Shown: positions 1 through 8,785 of the stretch, piece after piece
How positions within the stretch are numbered: position 1 is the first letter of the stretch
How the letters are laid out: each line of letters begins with the position of its first letter
Assembly (NCBI GenBank): GCA_963741495.1
Contig: CAVUID010000012.1
Span: forward strand, 62,001-126,000
DNA from: Sulfurimicrobium sp963741495
Lineage (GTDB): Bacteria > Pseudomonadota > Gammaproteobacteria > Burkholderiales > Sulfuricellaceae
Length of the DNA stretch: 64,000 nucleotides
Direction of reading: 5' to 3'
Program-made: the position numbers and the translations under genes
The notes under the pieces: model-generated
Database searches by the model: none
The model's input: the letters and a program-made list of their open reading frames with translations, nothing else
Told to the model about the DNA's origin: nothing

Positions 1-818
1 GAACATGGCGGACATCCTTGCCTGATCCGAAGATTCGCTCATATTTATAGGAGACCGGCAGGTCGAGTGCCTGGCAAGCATCGACAAGATGAATCCGCTT
101 CATGGTGTCATTGGTGATTTCGCGGTCGAAGCGACGGACAACAAGTACCGCGTGCGGCACGCGGACGATGCTGACTTCAGCGGTCTTCAGCCCTAATCGC
201 GAGGCAAGGCGCATGCAAAAGTGCTCATTGGCAACGAGCCCATGGAGTCGGGTATCAAATGGTTCCGGCTTCAATATGTGAGTAGACGCCAGCGCACCTT
301 CCACCAGAAAAAAATCGGTTGTCATGCACGTAAACAGCCAATTTGTCCTGGTAGCCAGCAATCGACATGCGCACACGCCCATCCCACACGGCGAATGGCA
401 CCTGTGCACGCGCCTCGATACGCTGCCGCAATTCGTCCGGTTGAATTTCTCGTAAACGGGTCGAGCGCGATTCTGGGCGCACGCCTTCCGGTAAAAAAGA
501 TAGCGCCCCCGATGTCTCAGCCCCAAGTTGGCGCACAAGGCCAAAAATATTGTTCTTCGAGACCTGGTGTGTCGTCGAAACAATTTCCAGCGCTTTGCCC
601 TCTGGCAAAAGATTCTCAAGAAAACGGCGCACAGTGCCAGAGGATGGCTCTGGGCCTATCAGTGGGATAGGCGGCGACAGTGGATAAGCATCTTTGGCCG
701 CACACCACTGTGGATCATAAGCAAACGAAAAACTTTCTTCGCGTGCGTCGTAGCCAATAATGCCGACACTGCGGTTGGCATCATACACATACAAGTTGTG
801 GCGGCTCGAAGCGGTCAT
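1..818 (-). pseudogene. hipA: HipA-family kinase toxin, frameshifted and cut by window edge
   Basis: This is the toxin of a HipBA-type toxin-antitoxin module. The family are Ser/Thr kinases that phosphorylate translation targets such as glutamyl-tRNA synthetase. The N-terminal HipA domain is clear, and the autophosphorylation-loop motif MSIAGYQDK is present near residue 150. After residue ~170 the frame runs into a stop. Dropping one base in the 7-A run at 308-314 restores HipA sequence to the window start, including HILKPEPFDTRLHG and VVRRFDREI. The gene overlaps hipB by 4 bp. The C-terminal kinase half lies outside the window. Either a real frameshift inactivates it or the homopolymer length is miscalled. 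Confidence 0.85.
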
Positions 819-1111
819 GCGCTGGCCGATTCCGCCAGCGCGGCTAAAACGCGTGGAACTTCAGGCTTGTTGATAACAAGCAAGGCGAGTCCTAGTGCGT
901 CAAGAACCTTAAATATACGGCCAACCGATACGCCAGTGGCGCCGTTTTCCAGACGGGAAAGCACGGCAACTGAAACACCACAAAGTGCCGCAGCATCGTC
1001 GATTCGCAATCCTGAGGCAAGGCGCTGCGCACGTATAGCACGCCCAAGTGCGGTAGCGTCCCCCATTTCCGGGCTATCGATAGTCACGGGCGCCGCTAGT
1101 GAACGAGTCAT
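815..1111 (-). CDS. hipB: HipB-like XRE-family antitoxin
   Basis: This is a 98-residue helix-turn-helix protein, the presumed antitoxin and autorepressor of the hipA gene it overlaps. The HTH is seen in the segment running from LGRAIRAQRLASG to AVLSRLENG, followed by a short dimerisation-type helix. ATG 1111 is preferred because GGAA lies about 6 bases upstream; an ATG at 1120 would add three residues. The leader contains inverted repeats that could be its operators. Family assignment is firm, pairing with the neighbour is from synteny, and partner specificity is inferred. Confidence 0.8.
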   Translation of the reverse strand: MTRSLAAPVTIDSPEMGDATALGRAIRAQRLASGLRIDDAAALCGVSVAVLSRLENGATGVSVGRIFKVLDALGLALLVINKPEVPRVLAALAESASA

Positions 1112-1160
1112 GGTTTCCATATATAAGTAACAATGAAATCTTTATGCCAGGATTTTATAT

Positions 1161-1190
1161 ATTTCTCATATATGGAAACATATGAGAAAT
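1161..1190. promoter_or_regulatory. Inverted repeat upstream of hipBA, candidate operator
   Basis: ATTTCTCATAT at 1161-1171 is repeated perfectly inverted at 1180-1190 with an 8-base spacer. A related half (ATTTCTCTTAT) lies at 1209-1219, and TATATGGAAAC recurs inverted just before the hipB start. HipB proteins bind several palindromes in their own promoter, so this is a likely autoregulatory site. The rest of 1121-1434 is AT-rich and holds the IS3-like scrap, a tRNA terminator and no other gene that I can see. Confidence 0.5.
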
Positions 1191-1302
1191 TTCGAAGAAT
1201 GTCAAAATATTTCTCTTATCTGGAAATTACATGAAGGGCAATCCGCCCGTAAATTAGCTGACGTCAAAAGTGGAATGTTCTCGTAAAATATCAGAGGTTC
1301 CC

Positions 1303-1341
1303 TTGAAGAAATCACGCTTTACCGACAGCCATATCATTGCC
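1303..1341 (+). mobile_element. Short remnant resembling the start of an IS3-type OrfA
   Basis: The thirteen codons LKKSRFTDSHIIA match the characteristic N-terminus of IS3-family OrfA (usually MKKSRFTDSQI...), with TTG in place of ATG. The similarity ends there and the reading frame continues into unrelated sequence before the tRNA. No terminal repeats are visible. It could be a scar of a lost insertion sequence or chance; the match is short. Confidence 0.35.
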
Positions 1342-1390
1342 GCCACGATGACCGGGAATACGACGGCGCTAAATCAGGTGGTTTCTGAAA

Positions 1391-1419
1391 TAAAAATGGG
1401 CACCCCGCTAGAGGTGCCC
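1391..1419 (-). terminator. Rho-independent terminator of tRNA-Arg
   Basis: The 7-bp stem GGGCACC/GGTGCCC (1398-1404 with 1413-1419) is followed on the minus strand by TTTTTATTT, directly downstream of the tRNA-Arg 3' end. Confidence 0.75.
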
Positions 1420-1434
1420 AGATTCGTCATGGAT

Positions 1435-1511
1435 TGGCGCGCCCGACAGGAGTCGAACCTGTGACCCTTGGCTTCGGAAACCAATACTCTATCCATCTGA
1501 GCTACGGGCGC
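1435..1511 (-). tRNA. tRNA-Arg (CCG)
   Basis: A 77-base cloverleaf including an encoded CCA. The acceptor GCGCCCG pairs with CGGGCGC, the D-arm is of the AGCTCAGATGGATAGAG type, and the anticodon loop TTCCGAA gives anticodon CCG, reading CGG. The T-loop GTTCGACTC is canonical. Confidence 0.95.
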
Positions 1512-1540
1512 GTGATTTGAAGCGCTGGATTATACCCGAC

Positions 1541-1568
1541 TTGACAAATCCGGTGCAAAAAGTAAAAT
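1541..1568 (+). promoter_or_regulatory. Sigma-70 promoter of tRNA-Met
   Basis: Perfect -35 TTGACA at 1541-1546, 16-bp spacer, and -10 TAAAAT at 1563-1568, with the tRNA beginning 13 bases later. Confidence 0.7.
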
Positions 1569-1581
1569 GCCGCTCTCTTTA

Positions 1582-1658
1582 GGTGATATAGCTCAGTTGG
1601 TTAGAGCACAGCACTCATAATGCTGGGGTCGGTGGTTCAAGTCCACCTATCACCACCA
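1582..1658 (+). tRNA. tRNA-Met (CAT), elongator type
   Basis: A 77-base cloverleaf with encoded CCA. The acceptor GGTGATA pairs with TATCACC, the anticodon loop CTCATAA carries CAT, and the T-loop is GTTCAAGTC. The fully paired first acceptor base pair (G-C) and the stem sequence argue for elongator rather than initiator tRNA. Confidence 0.93.
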
Positions 1659-1680
1659 GAATTTGTTTCAAAGCAGTCAA

Positions 1681-1722
1681 AAAAGCCGGAAGCCCTAAGC
1701 ATTACAGGTTCCCGGCTTTTTT
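1681..1722 (+). terminator. Terminator after tRNA-Met
   Basis: AAAAGCCGG and CCGGCTTTT form a stem flanking a 22-base loop, followed by TTT. It lies 22 bases beyond the tRNA. The following stretch to 1936 shows no gene; it should carry the promoter of the next gene, which I could not define. Confidence 0.7.
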
Positions 1723-1936
1723 GCGCCCAGAAAGGGCCTAAGTGATGGCATCATCATTGCAAGGTCCGTATGATTCCGTCGCATTCACTTCTGGAATTTG
1801 ATAAATGCACTCAGGAATTCCATCTTGTTCAGTAGTGGCCGCCCTTTCTGCTTCTTCCCTGAATTCATTCCGGCAGGGAATTCAACCAAAAATATGATAT
1901 TTTGCATAAAACTCAATATATTAGGAATGATTGTCC

Positions 1937-2722
1937 ATGCTAAGCCATAATTTCGTGCGCGGTGCATTAGTCGCTTTTTCCTTGCTGACTTCCGGCGCAG
2001 TTTTTGCCGCGGAAAAGCAACCTGTAATGGGTGCGGGGCCCTCGACCGAGGTAGTGAAACTGTTCTTCCAGCATTTTTCAAAATTACCGGTGGCGCGGGG
2101 GTATGAGTTTAATATTGAGGAACGTTCAATCAAACATTCAGGTGGGATCGATGCTTCAGGAAAATTCCTGTTTGGGCGAACGGGCCGCCCCTTGAACAGC
2201 GATGAAAAGGGACAGAACAAGAAGGAGATTCTGCTCGCTCGGGTGCCAATCGGGTTTGTCGTGGGCGACAAAGCGGGGGTGCGCAATATCAGTGAAAAGC
2301 AGTTGCTTGACGTACTCACGCGCAAAATCACGAACTGGAAAGAGCTTGGAGGCGTCGATCAAAAAATCGTGCTGGCTGGCCGTGAACCCACCGAAGCCGC
2401 ATTTACGGTATTGAAGGGGGAATATCCGGAACTGGCGCAGTTACAGTTCGATCAGGTTTTGCAACGAGACCATCAGGTGGTTAATTTCATTGAATCTCCG
2501 GCGGGCGCGTATGCGGTATCGTTTGGCTTCAGTGCCAATTTCGAGGACAAGAATTTGCTGGGCATCAAAGGCTTCAAGACCGGATCAAACTGCGGCCTGG
2601 TGTATGACGCAAAAAACGCCAACCTTTCTGTCGTCAAGGCAGCCGTTGATTTTGCGCGCAGTGATGAATGGCGCAAGATCGCAAATTCTGGCAAGTATTT
2701 GCCCCCCTCTCAAGAGTGGTAA
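1937..2722 (+). CDS. PstS-like periplasmic substrate-binding protein
   Basis: A 261-residue exported protein with a signal peptide ending near AVFA-AE (residues ~1-25). It is followed by a periplasmic binding fold of the phosphate-binding PBP type: VGDKAGVRNISEKQLLDVLTRKITNWKELGG is the usual PstS-like signature. No ABC permease or ATPase is adjacent; the next gene, 2 bases downstream, is a diguanylate cyclase. This binding protein may therefore serve as a periplasmic ligand sensor rather than a transporter subunit (inference). ATG 1937 is chosen for the AGGA at 1923-1926; a TTG at 1931 is possible. The ligand is unknown, with phosphate or another oxyanion the first guess. Confidence 0.75.
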   Translation: MLSHNFVRGALVAFSLLTSGAVFAAEKQPVMGAGPSTEVVKLFFQHFSKLPVARGYEFNIEERSIKHSGGIDASGKFLFGRTGRPLNSDEKGQNKKEILLARVPIGFVVGDKAGVRNISEKQLLDVLTRKITNWKELGGVDQKIVLAGREPTEAAFTVLKGEYPELAQLQFDQVLQRDHQVVNFIESPAGAYAVSFGFSANFEDKNLLGIKGFKTGSNCGLVYDAKNANLSVVKAAVDFARSDEWRKIANSGKYLPPSQEW

Positions 2723-2724
2723 GA

Positions 2725-4227
2725 ATGATCACTTCTATCAAAACGAGTGGGGCGTCAACCATGCGTTTTGCTTTCTATCTGATGCTTATTCTATTGCTGG
2801 TAATCGGCACAACCAATTACTGGCTGTACCAGGCATCCACTCAACAGATTGAATCCTCCCTTGATCAGGTCGCCGAATCCAAGCTTGGCGGCCTGGTATC
2901 GCTCAGTGGCTACTACATCAGCCATTTCGAGAATCAATTACTTGCCAAGATGGGCAAGGACATTGGCGCACAGGAGGGAGTGAAATATCTTTCAATTCAA
3001 AGCGGTGATGGCGGCGTGGATTTTCATTCCGGCAAGATCGATAGTAGCCATATGCGTATTTATAGCCGCGACATCCTTTCCGAGGGCACGGTGGTTGGCC
3101 AGGTAAAGCTGGGTCTTGATACCGTGCAGATGGAGGTGGAATTGACCCAGGCAGGGAAAATGGCGGCCGGTCTGGCTACATTGAGCATTCTGGTGTTGGG
3201 TGGCGTGCTGTTTTTTATCTTCCGCACACAAGTCGATGCAGCGATGGCGCGAGCCAAACGTGAGCAGGAACTGCTGCGTGAAGAGCAGGATTTTTTTACC
3301 GCAGTAATGAACACCTCGGAGCATAAAGTATTAGTGCTTGATCCAACCGGGTGCGTGGCGCTAGCCAATCGCTCCTGTGCGGAGCTATGCGGCCAGAATG
3401 AAGCGAATCTCGTTGGCGCTCCCATATGGGAGCACATCGAACTTGTTCTGGGTGACCGCTCTCTCACCGAGTTGTGCATGAATGCAGCGGGCGTGCTCGA
3501 TGCTTACGCAGTAGAGCAACTTACCAAACAGAAGGCGCATACTCTGCTGCCCCGATTGAATGACCGGGACCGGAGGATCGAATGGAGTTTCAATACACTG
3601 GCCGACGCCACCGGAAATCTGCGCTACATCATCGGGGCAGGATCGGACATTACGGAACAATATTACGAGGCGCAGCATCTCGAGCATATGGCCCACCATG
3701 ATGCGCTGACAGGCTTGCCGAACCGCGCGTTGCTTGCCGATCGGCTGCATGAAGCAGCAAAGCGCCATCGTCGCGACAAGACGCCATTCGCCCTGTTATA
3801 CATCGATCTTGACAAGTTCAAGCCAATTAATGACTCACTGGGTCACGAGGCCGGCGACTATGTGTTGAAACTGATTGCTACCCGGATTCAGGATATTTTG
3901 CGTGAAGTCGACACCGTCGCGCGGCTTGGCGGTGATGAGTTTGCTGTAATTCTGCACAATGTCGCTACCCGTGAAAATGCCTGCATTGCCGCCAATAAAG
4001 TGCTTGCTGCCATCATTCCGCCGTTTGCCTACCATTCAAATGATCTGCAAGTCGGTGCCAGTATCGGTATCACGCTATGTCCGGATGATGGCACCGATCT
4101 CGATCAATTGATGAAATACGCCGATTCGGCAATGTATCAGGCCAAGCAAGGTGGGCGGAACTGCTACCGCATGTTCGATTTATCCTCATTTATGGACTAC
4201 AAGAACGTCCCTATCGCTTCGCAATAG
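2725..4227 (+). CDS. Membrane diguanylate cyclase with PAS and GGDEF domains
   Basis: About 500 residues. TM1 lies at ~13-36, then a periplasmic segment of ~120 residues, TM2 (GLATLSILVLGGVLFFIF), a short coiled linker, a PAS domain (~195-310) and a C-terminal GGDEF domain. The catalytic motif is an intact GGDEF near residue 402, and RxxD (REVD) five residues earlier is the product-inhibition I-site. It should therefore make c-di-GMP at the membrane. It is cotranscribed with the upstream PstS-like protein (2-base gap), suggesting that the binding protein feeds the periplasmic domain. ATG 2725 is used; ATG 2761 would start directly at TM1. Confidence 0.88.
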   Translation: MITSIKTSGASTMRFAFYLMLILLLVIGTTNYWLYQASTQQIESSLDQVAESKLGGLVSLSGYYISHFENQLLAKMGKDIGAQEGVKYLSIQSGDGGVDFHSGKIDSSHMRIYSRDILSEGTVVGQVKLGLDTVQMEVELTQAGKMAAGLATLSILVLGGVLFFIFRTQVDAAMARAKREQELLREEQDFFTAVMNTSEHKVLVLDPTGCVALANRSCAELCGQNEANLVGAPIWEHIELVLGDRSLTELCMNAAGVLDAYAVEQLTKQKAHTLLPRLNDRDRRIEWSFNTLADATGNLRYIIGAGSDITEQYYEAQHLEHMAHHDALTGLPNRALLADRLHEAAKRHRRDKTPFALLYIDLDKFKPINDSLGHEAGDYVLKLIATRIQDILREVDTVARLGGDEFAVILHNVATRENACIAANKVLAAIIPPFAYHSNDLQVGASIGITLCPDDGTDLDQLMKYADSAMYQAKQGGRNCYRMFDLSSFMDYKNVPIASQ

Positions 4228-4286
4228 ACTACATCCTGGTCATTCAATGGGGCGGCCATTAAGAGCGCCTGCTGCCAGAAAAACAA

Positions 4287-4314
4287 AGACCCGCAAAACA
4301 CATGCGGGCCTTTT
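4287..4314 (+). terminator. Terminator after the diguanylate cyclase operon
   Basis: CCCGCA/TGCGGG stem at 4290-4308 followed by CCTTTTG. It lies between this operon and the convergent receptor gene. Confidence 0.6.
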
Positions 4315-4389
4315 GCTTTCATAAACCAGAAGCGCCCATTCTCTATTCAGGCAGCATTTCACGCTCGCTCAGACGCCCTATCCGCAGGC

Positions 4390-6510
4390 CTATTTAGGAT
4401 TGAAAGTAAAAGTCAGCCACAGCATGGGAGAAGTTTGGTTGACGGGATCGGAACCATGCAGAAACTGCTCCGAGCGATCGGCAATTTCCTGATGCCGCCC
4501 TCCCAGGTTGGTGCCCACCAGCGCAATTTCCAGCGGAGTGCCGCCAAGTTTTGAAATATGCGCAATACGCGCATCCAGCGTAGTGTAGGCGCTGGAGAGA
4601 TACTGATTATTCACCACAAAGCCGGTGCCACCGGCCATCGGACCCATGCGCAGCAGAGTGAGTGTGCTTGACCACCTGTGGCCCCAGTCCTGTAGCCAGC
4701 TCAGGCTGGCACTGTAGGGCGCGGTCAATTTGGTGACGGAAGCATCGTTACTGGAACGATCGATCAGAGCATGACTGAACAGCAGCCTGGTGCCCGGCAG
4801 GGGCCGGCTGTCGAGTTGATATTCCAGCCCGCGCAGGGTCACCGGCGCGGCCAGATTTTCATAGCGGGCGGAAGGCAGGATTGAATACAGCGATGGCGCG
4901 TTATAGTCGGGCAGCGATACCCGGGTAATGTAATTCTCGATCCGTTCATTGAACAGGCGTACGTCAAGGCGCGTATTCCAGGTCTGGAACTGGCTCAGAT
5001 AGCCGATCTCCAGGCTGTCGATATGGGATGGCTGAAGGTCGGGATTGGGCAGGTAGGGCTGGACCAGCAGGGTGCCCTGATACATTGCACGCACATCGCC
5101 ATAACGTTCAAACAGGGTTGGCGGACGCCAGGCATGAGCGTAACCGAAGCGCAAGGTATCCCGGGGCGTGACGTTCCAATTGGCAAACAGGCGCGGCGAA
5201 AGATGCAGCGAATCACCATCGAACTTTTCCGCCAGGGCGCTGGCATTGGCGCTCCAATCCGGGCTGAAGCGCCATTCCACTTGACCAAACAGGCGCGCAA
5301 GGCTGGAATTCTGATTGGCATTCCCGTAATAGAGAAAAGATGAATCCACCTGGTCATGGCGCGCTTCCATGCCCCATACGGTCCGCAGGGTGTCGGACAA
5401 GGTCAGGCGGTGTTGCAGTTCCAGGTTATCGCGCACACTGCTGCGGTTGCGGTCAAGAGGCACGGCGCTGACGCCGTAAGTTGGCGCCGAAGCGACCCAT
5501 TCCTCACGAGTCCGATCCTGGTTGCGGTAGTAGTGCAGCAACCACTCCTCACCGGGTGTCGGCGTGTGCCGCCATTGCAGGTGAAGCGTGGCGTTGAGGG
5601 TATCCGAACTGCGTTCGCCATTGTTGTTGAAGGTTGAATCGGGATAACCCAGTTCGCGACTGCCGCTGCTGGTCGCCAGGCGGAACATGATTTCATCGTG
5701 ATTGCTGATGCGCCTGTCGGCACGCAGGGACGCCAGGGTGACGCGTTTTCCGTCATGCAGCCCGTCAAAACCCGCATCCTGCTTGTGTGTGGCATTCAGG
5801 CGCAGGCTGCCATTTTCTGATGTATCGCCCAGTTCCAGGCCCGCATCCCTGATCGCAGCCGCCCCCACGCCAGCGGACACTTTCGTGCCAGGCGCATCCG
5901 CACTGTGGCGCGTGATGATATTGATCACGCCGAGAAATGCGTTGGAGCCGTAAGCGGCCGAATTGGTACCGCGCACCACTTCGATGCGATCGATTTCATC
6001 GATGGTCACCGGCAGGCTGGTCCAGTCCACGCCATCGAAATTGCCAGGAGAGTAGACCGAGCGGCCATCCACCAGCACCTGTATCCATGACGGGTAATCA
6101 TTGCCCATGCCATGGTAGGTCACCCAGTGCGAGCCGCCCCGTTCCTGGCCTACCTGCATGCCGGGTACCAGCCTTAACAGCCTGGGAATGTCACGGTAGC
6201 CCGTTGCCAGGATCAGTTCGCGGTCGATAACGGTTACCGCAGCTGGCGCCTGGTCAAGCGGCTGAGGCAAGCGTGAGGGGGTCAGGACAATAGGCAGCGT
6301 CGTGAGGAACGCCTGCTCGCTGGATTCGCTTGCCGGCACGCCAGCGGCCAGAACCGTGCCGGCAAAAAGTGAACAAAATAACAGTTGCGATACGATCTGG
6401 AACCAAAATCTGCATCTGGTCGCAGACAAGCTGACAGGAGAATGCGACACATAAGGGGCATTACCCTGATTTGTGTCGCAATTTTGATTGAAGCGGGAAA
6501 ATGCCTGCAC
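4390..6510 (-). CDS. TonB-dependent outer-membrane receptor
   Basis: About 700 residues with a plug domain beginning near ATVIDRELILATGYRDI (family pattern: PRLLRLVPGMQV, then VLVDGRSVYSPG, then IEVVRGTNSAAYGSNAFLGVINIITR) and a 22-strand type barrel ending in the C-terminal aromatic motif WLTFTFNPK. The size and plug resemble the BtuB/CirA group, but no cobalamin riboswitch was found upstream, so the substrate is unknown. The start is uncertain. ATG 6510 gives a 35-residue polar lead before the signal peptide, and a hairpin lies inside that lead. A downstream TTG giving MSATRCRFWF would place the signal peptide at the N-terminus. Confidence 0.88.
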   Translation of the reverse strand: MQAFSRFNQNCDTNQGNAPYVSHSPVSLSATRCRFWFQIVSQLLFCSLFAGTVLAAGVPASESSEQAFLTTLPIVLTPSRLPQPLDQAPAAVTVIDRELILATGYRDIPRLLRLVPGMQVGQERGGSHWVTYHGMGNDYPSWIQVLVDGRSVYSPGNFDGVDWTSLPVTIDEIDRIEVVRGTNSAAYGSNAFLGVINIITRHSADAPGTKVSAGVGAAAIRDAGLELGDTSENGSLRLNATHKQDAGFDGLHDGKRVTLASLRADRRISNHDEIMFRLATSSGSRELGYPDSTFNNNGERSSDTLNATLHLQWRHTPTPGEEWLLHYYRNQDRTREEWVASAPTYGVSAVPLDRNRSSVRDNLELQHRLTLSDTLRTVWGMEARHDQVDSSFLYYGNANQNSSLARLFGQVEWRFSPDWSANASALAEKFDGDSLHLSPRLFANWNVTPRDTLRFGYAHAWRPPTLFERYGDVRAMYQGTLLVQPYLPNPDLQPSHIDSLEIGYLSQFQTWNTRLDVRLFNERIENYITRVSLPDYNAPSLYSILPSARYENLAAPVTLRGLEYQLDSRPLPGTRLLFSHALIDRSSNDASVTKLTAPYSASLSWLQDWGHRWSSTLTLLRMGPMAGGTGFVVNNQYLSSAYTTLDARIAHISKLGGTPLEIALVGTNLGGRHQEIADRSEQFLHGSDPVNQTSPMLWLTFTFNPK
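6442..6481. promoter_or_regulatory. Nested hairpin at the 5' end of the TonB receptor gene
   Basis: TGCGACACA (6443-6451) and TGTGTCGCA (6472-6480) are perfect inverted arms. Between them AGGG and CCCT form an inner stem. The structure falls in the doubtful N-terminal part of the receptor gene and may be a leader element or operator rather than coding sequence. Confidence 0.35.
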
Positions 6511-6615
6511 GCAATGGAACCCGAAAAATGCTGATAGGCATCATTTCCAGATGAACGATGCCACGGGCATTCTACAGTGCAGCCCAGAAAGCGCAAACCG
6601 CCTTTTTATGAGGAA

Positions 6616-7971
6616 TCAGGCGGCAGGAAAATCGAGCAGAAAGGCGCTCCCCCCGAGGGCGCTTCTGGAAATGGAAATTCGACCATGGTGCAGTTCGACA
6701 AAAGCTTTGACCAGGCTCAGCCCCAACCCCGAGCCTGCCATGGTGCGACTCGGGTCGAGACGGGTGAAGCGTTCGAACACCTTGTCGCACATTTCGGGAG
6801 GGATGCCCGGCCCGCTGTCCTCCACCACCACTTTGACATGATCGCCCTGGCGATGCGCACTTAGCCTGACCTCCCCGTCCGCCGGAACATATTTGAGCGA
6901 GTTGTCGAGCAGATTCGAAATCGTCTGGGCAAGAAGCTGGCGGTTACCGTAAATCTGCAAACCTTCGGCCACTTCGCCATGCAGAACCAGGCCATGCTCC
7001 TCGGCGGAGGGTTCGTAGAGCTCGAATAGTTCATTCAGCAATCCGGAAAAGTCGACCACGGTACGTTTTACCGGCATTCCGCCAGATTCCGCCCGGCTGA
7101 TGGCAAGCAGGGAGTTGAAAACGCTCTGCATCTTATCCAGTTCGCCATGGACTCGTTGCAACGCCGCGTGGTGTATCCCGGCATCCTCTTGCTGCAATGC
7201 CACCTGGACATCGGCGCTCAGACGCGTCAAAGGCGTCCGCAGATCGTGCGCAATATTATCGCTCACCTGGCGTATGCCCTGCACCAGCCGTTCAATACGC
7301 TCCAGCATGGCATTCATGTTGCCCGCCAGCACCGCGAGTTCATCGTTGCCGCTAACCGGCATCCGGCCGGAAAGGTCACCGGACTGCATGATCAGGTTGG
7401 TATTCCGGTTGAACGCATCGATCCGGACACGAAACCGTCGTGCCAGCCACAATCCGACCCCCAGGCCGAACAGTGACACCATGCCGGCAGTCAGGACAAA
7501 AGTCCGGCGGAATTTTCTGACCAGTTCGAACACCGGGTCCATGCTGACCGCAGTAAAAGCAGTCATGCCATCGCCCAGGGAAAAAGAGATCACCCTAGCC
7601 GGGTGTTTTTTTCCGTCGCTGGCATCGACTTCCATCTGCCGCACGCCGGGAAACGCCTTTTCCAGCGGCAGAGACAGGCCGCCCGCCTGATAGGAAATCT
7701 GGTTGTTCTGATCCAGAACACGGAAGCCGTGAGATTGGCTGCCCTCGCTCTCGATCTCGCTCTTGATCGCGCGGTAAAGGCCCGCCGTCCCATTGTCGCG
7801 GTATTGCAGTTGCAACAGGCTTCGTTCTTCAGAAAGGGTGTGATCCACGCCCTTGGTCAGGGCAGAGGTAAGCTGATAATCGAGAAAGAAAAAGATCAGT
7901 CCGGCGCCAAATGCATAAACCGCCAGTAACAGCGAAATCAGGCGTATCGGCGCCGAATCGGAAATTTTCAT
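6616..7971 (-). CDS. Two-component sensor histidine kinase
   Basis: A 451-residue inner-membrane sensor kinase. TM1 is at ~10-32, with a periplasmic loop of ~130 residues, TM2 (FVLTAGMVSLFGLGVGLWLA), a HAMP domain, an H-box DNIAHDLRTPLTRL with the phosphoacceptor His, an N-box NLLDNSLKYV and a G-box VEDSGPGIPPE. All catalytic boxes are intact. It resembles the QseC/PmrB group in layout. It overlaps the response regulator by 4 bp (ATGA) and is translationally coupled to it. The adjacent TonB receptor on the same strand may be a target, but this is only suggested by position. Confidence 0.92.
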   Translation of the reverse strand: MKISDSAPIRLISLLLAVYAFGAGLIFFFLDYQLTSALTKGVDHTLSEERSLLQLQYRDNGTAGLYRAIKSEIESEGSQSHGFRVLDQNNQISYQAGGLSLPLEKAFPGVRQMEVDASDGKKHPARVISFSLGDGMTAFTAVSMDPVFELVRKFRRTFVLTAGMVSLFGLGVGLWLARRFRVRIDAFNRNTNLIMQSGDLSGRMPVSGNDELAVLAGNMNAMLERIERLVQGIRQVSDNIAHDLRTPLTRLSADVQVALQQEDAGIHHAALQRVHGELDKMQSVFNSLLAISRAESGGMPVKRTVVDFSGLLNELFELYEPSAEEHGLVLHGEVAEGLQIYGNRQLLAQTISNLLDNSLKYVPADGEVRLSAHRQGDHVKVVVEDSGPGIPPEMCDKVFERFTRLDPSRTMAGSGLGLSLVKAFVELHHGRISISRSALGGSAFLLDFPAA

Positions 7972-8645
7972 TCCGCACGCAGCAGATAGCCTTCGCCGCG
8001 CACCGTGTGCAGGAGGGGAGAAGGGAAATACTTGTCGATCTGGTGCCGCAGACGACTGATGTGCACATCCACCACATTGGTCTGGGGGTCAAAATAATAA
8101 TCCCACACATTTTCCAGCAGCATGGTGCGGGTCACCACCTGGCCGGCATGGCGCATGAGATATTCGAGCAGGCGCAATTCTCGCGGCTTGAGGAAAATTT
8201 CCTGTCCGCCCCGGGTGACCTTGCGGGTCAGCAGATCCAGCTTCAGATCCCCCACATCCAGCACTGTTTCCTGAGCAGGGGCATTCCGTGAACGGCGCAA
8301 TAGCGCTTCAATGCGCGCCTGCAACTCGTTGAAGGCATAGGGTTTGACCAGATAATCATCACCGCCGGAACGCAAACCTTCCACCCGTTCATCCACTTCA
8401 CCCAGCGCACTCAACACCAGCGCCGGCGTATTGTTGCCCTCGCCGCGCAGGGTCCGCAACATGGTCAACCCATCCATTCTGGGCATCATGACATCCACGA
8501 TCCACAAGTCAAAGCTGCCGCCACGGACCATTTCAAGACCATGCTCTCCATCACGGGCAATTTCGGAGCGATAGCCCAGACTCGCCAGGCCTTGTTGCAA
8601 AAGCAGCGCTGCGGCAGCATCGTCTTCAACGATAAGAATAGTCAT
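7968..8645 (-). CDS. OmpR/PhoB-family response regulator
   Basis: 225 residues. The receiver domain contains the acidic pair in IVEDD, the phosphoacceptor Asp in VDVMMPRMDG and the conserved Lys in YLVKPYAF. The winged-helix domain (~130-225) ends in SRLRHQIDKYFPSPLLHTVRGEGY. It is the cognate partner of the overlapping histidine kinase. ATG 8645 is preferred over a TTG two codons earlier. The promoter presumably lies in 8646-8785, shared with the divergent small gene. Confidence 0.92.
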   Translation of the reverse strand: MTILIVEDDAAAALLLQQGLASLGYRSEIARDGEHGLEMVRGGSFDLWIVDVMMPRMDGLTMLRTLRGEGNNTPALVLSALGEVDERVEGLRSGGDDYLVKPYAFNELQARIEALLRRSRNAPAQETVLDVGDLKLDLLTRKVTRGGQEIFLKPRELRLLEYLMRHAGQVVTRTMLLENVWDYYFDPQTNVVDVHISRLRHQIDKYFPSPLLHTVRGEGYLLRAE

Positions 8646-8785
8646 GCACAATCCGGGTCCATGGTGTGAAGGGCAAAATGCTAAACCAATTATTACAAAA
8701 ACAACATGAACAAATCTTCACTTCCGCTTTCCAATCAATGTGCTACATTGATAGCGTTAATCTACGCAAAGTGATGGAGGAAATC

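Noticed and set aside
2992..3479. Long reading frames opposite the diguanylate cyclase
   Set aside because: They lie antisense to a clear conserved protein and have no family features.
4390..6615. Cobalamin riboswitch before the TonB receptor
   Set aside because: The upstream gap is only about 105 bases and shows no B12-box motif.
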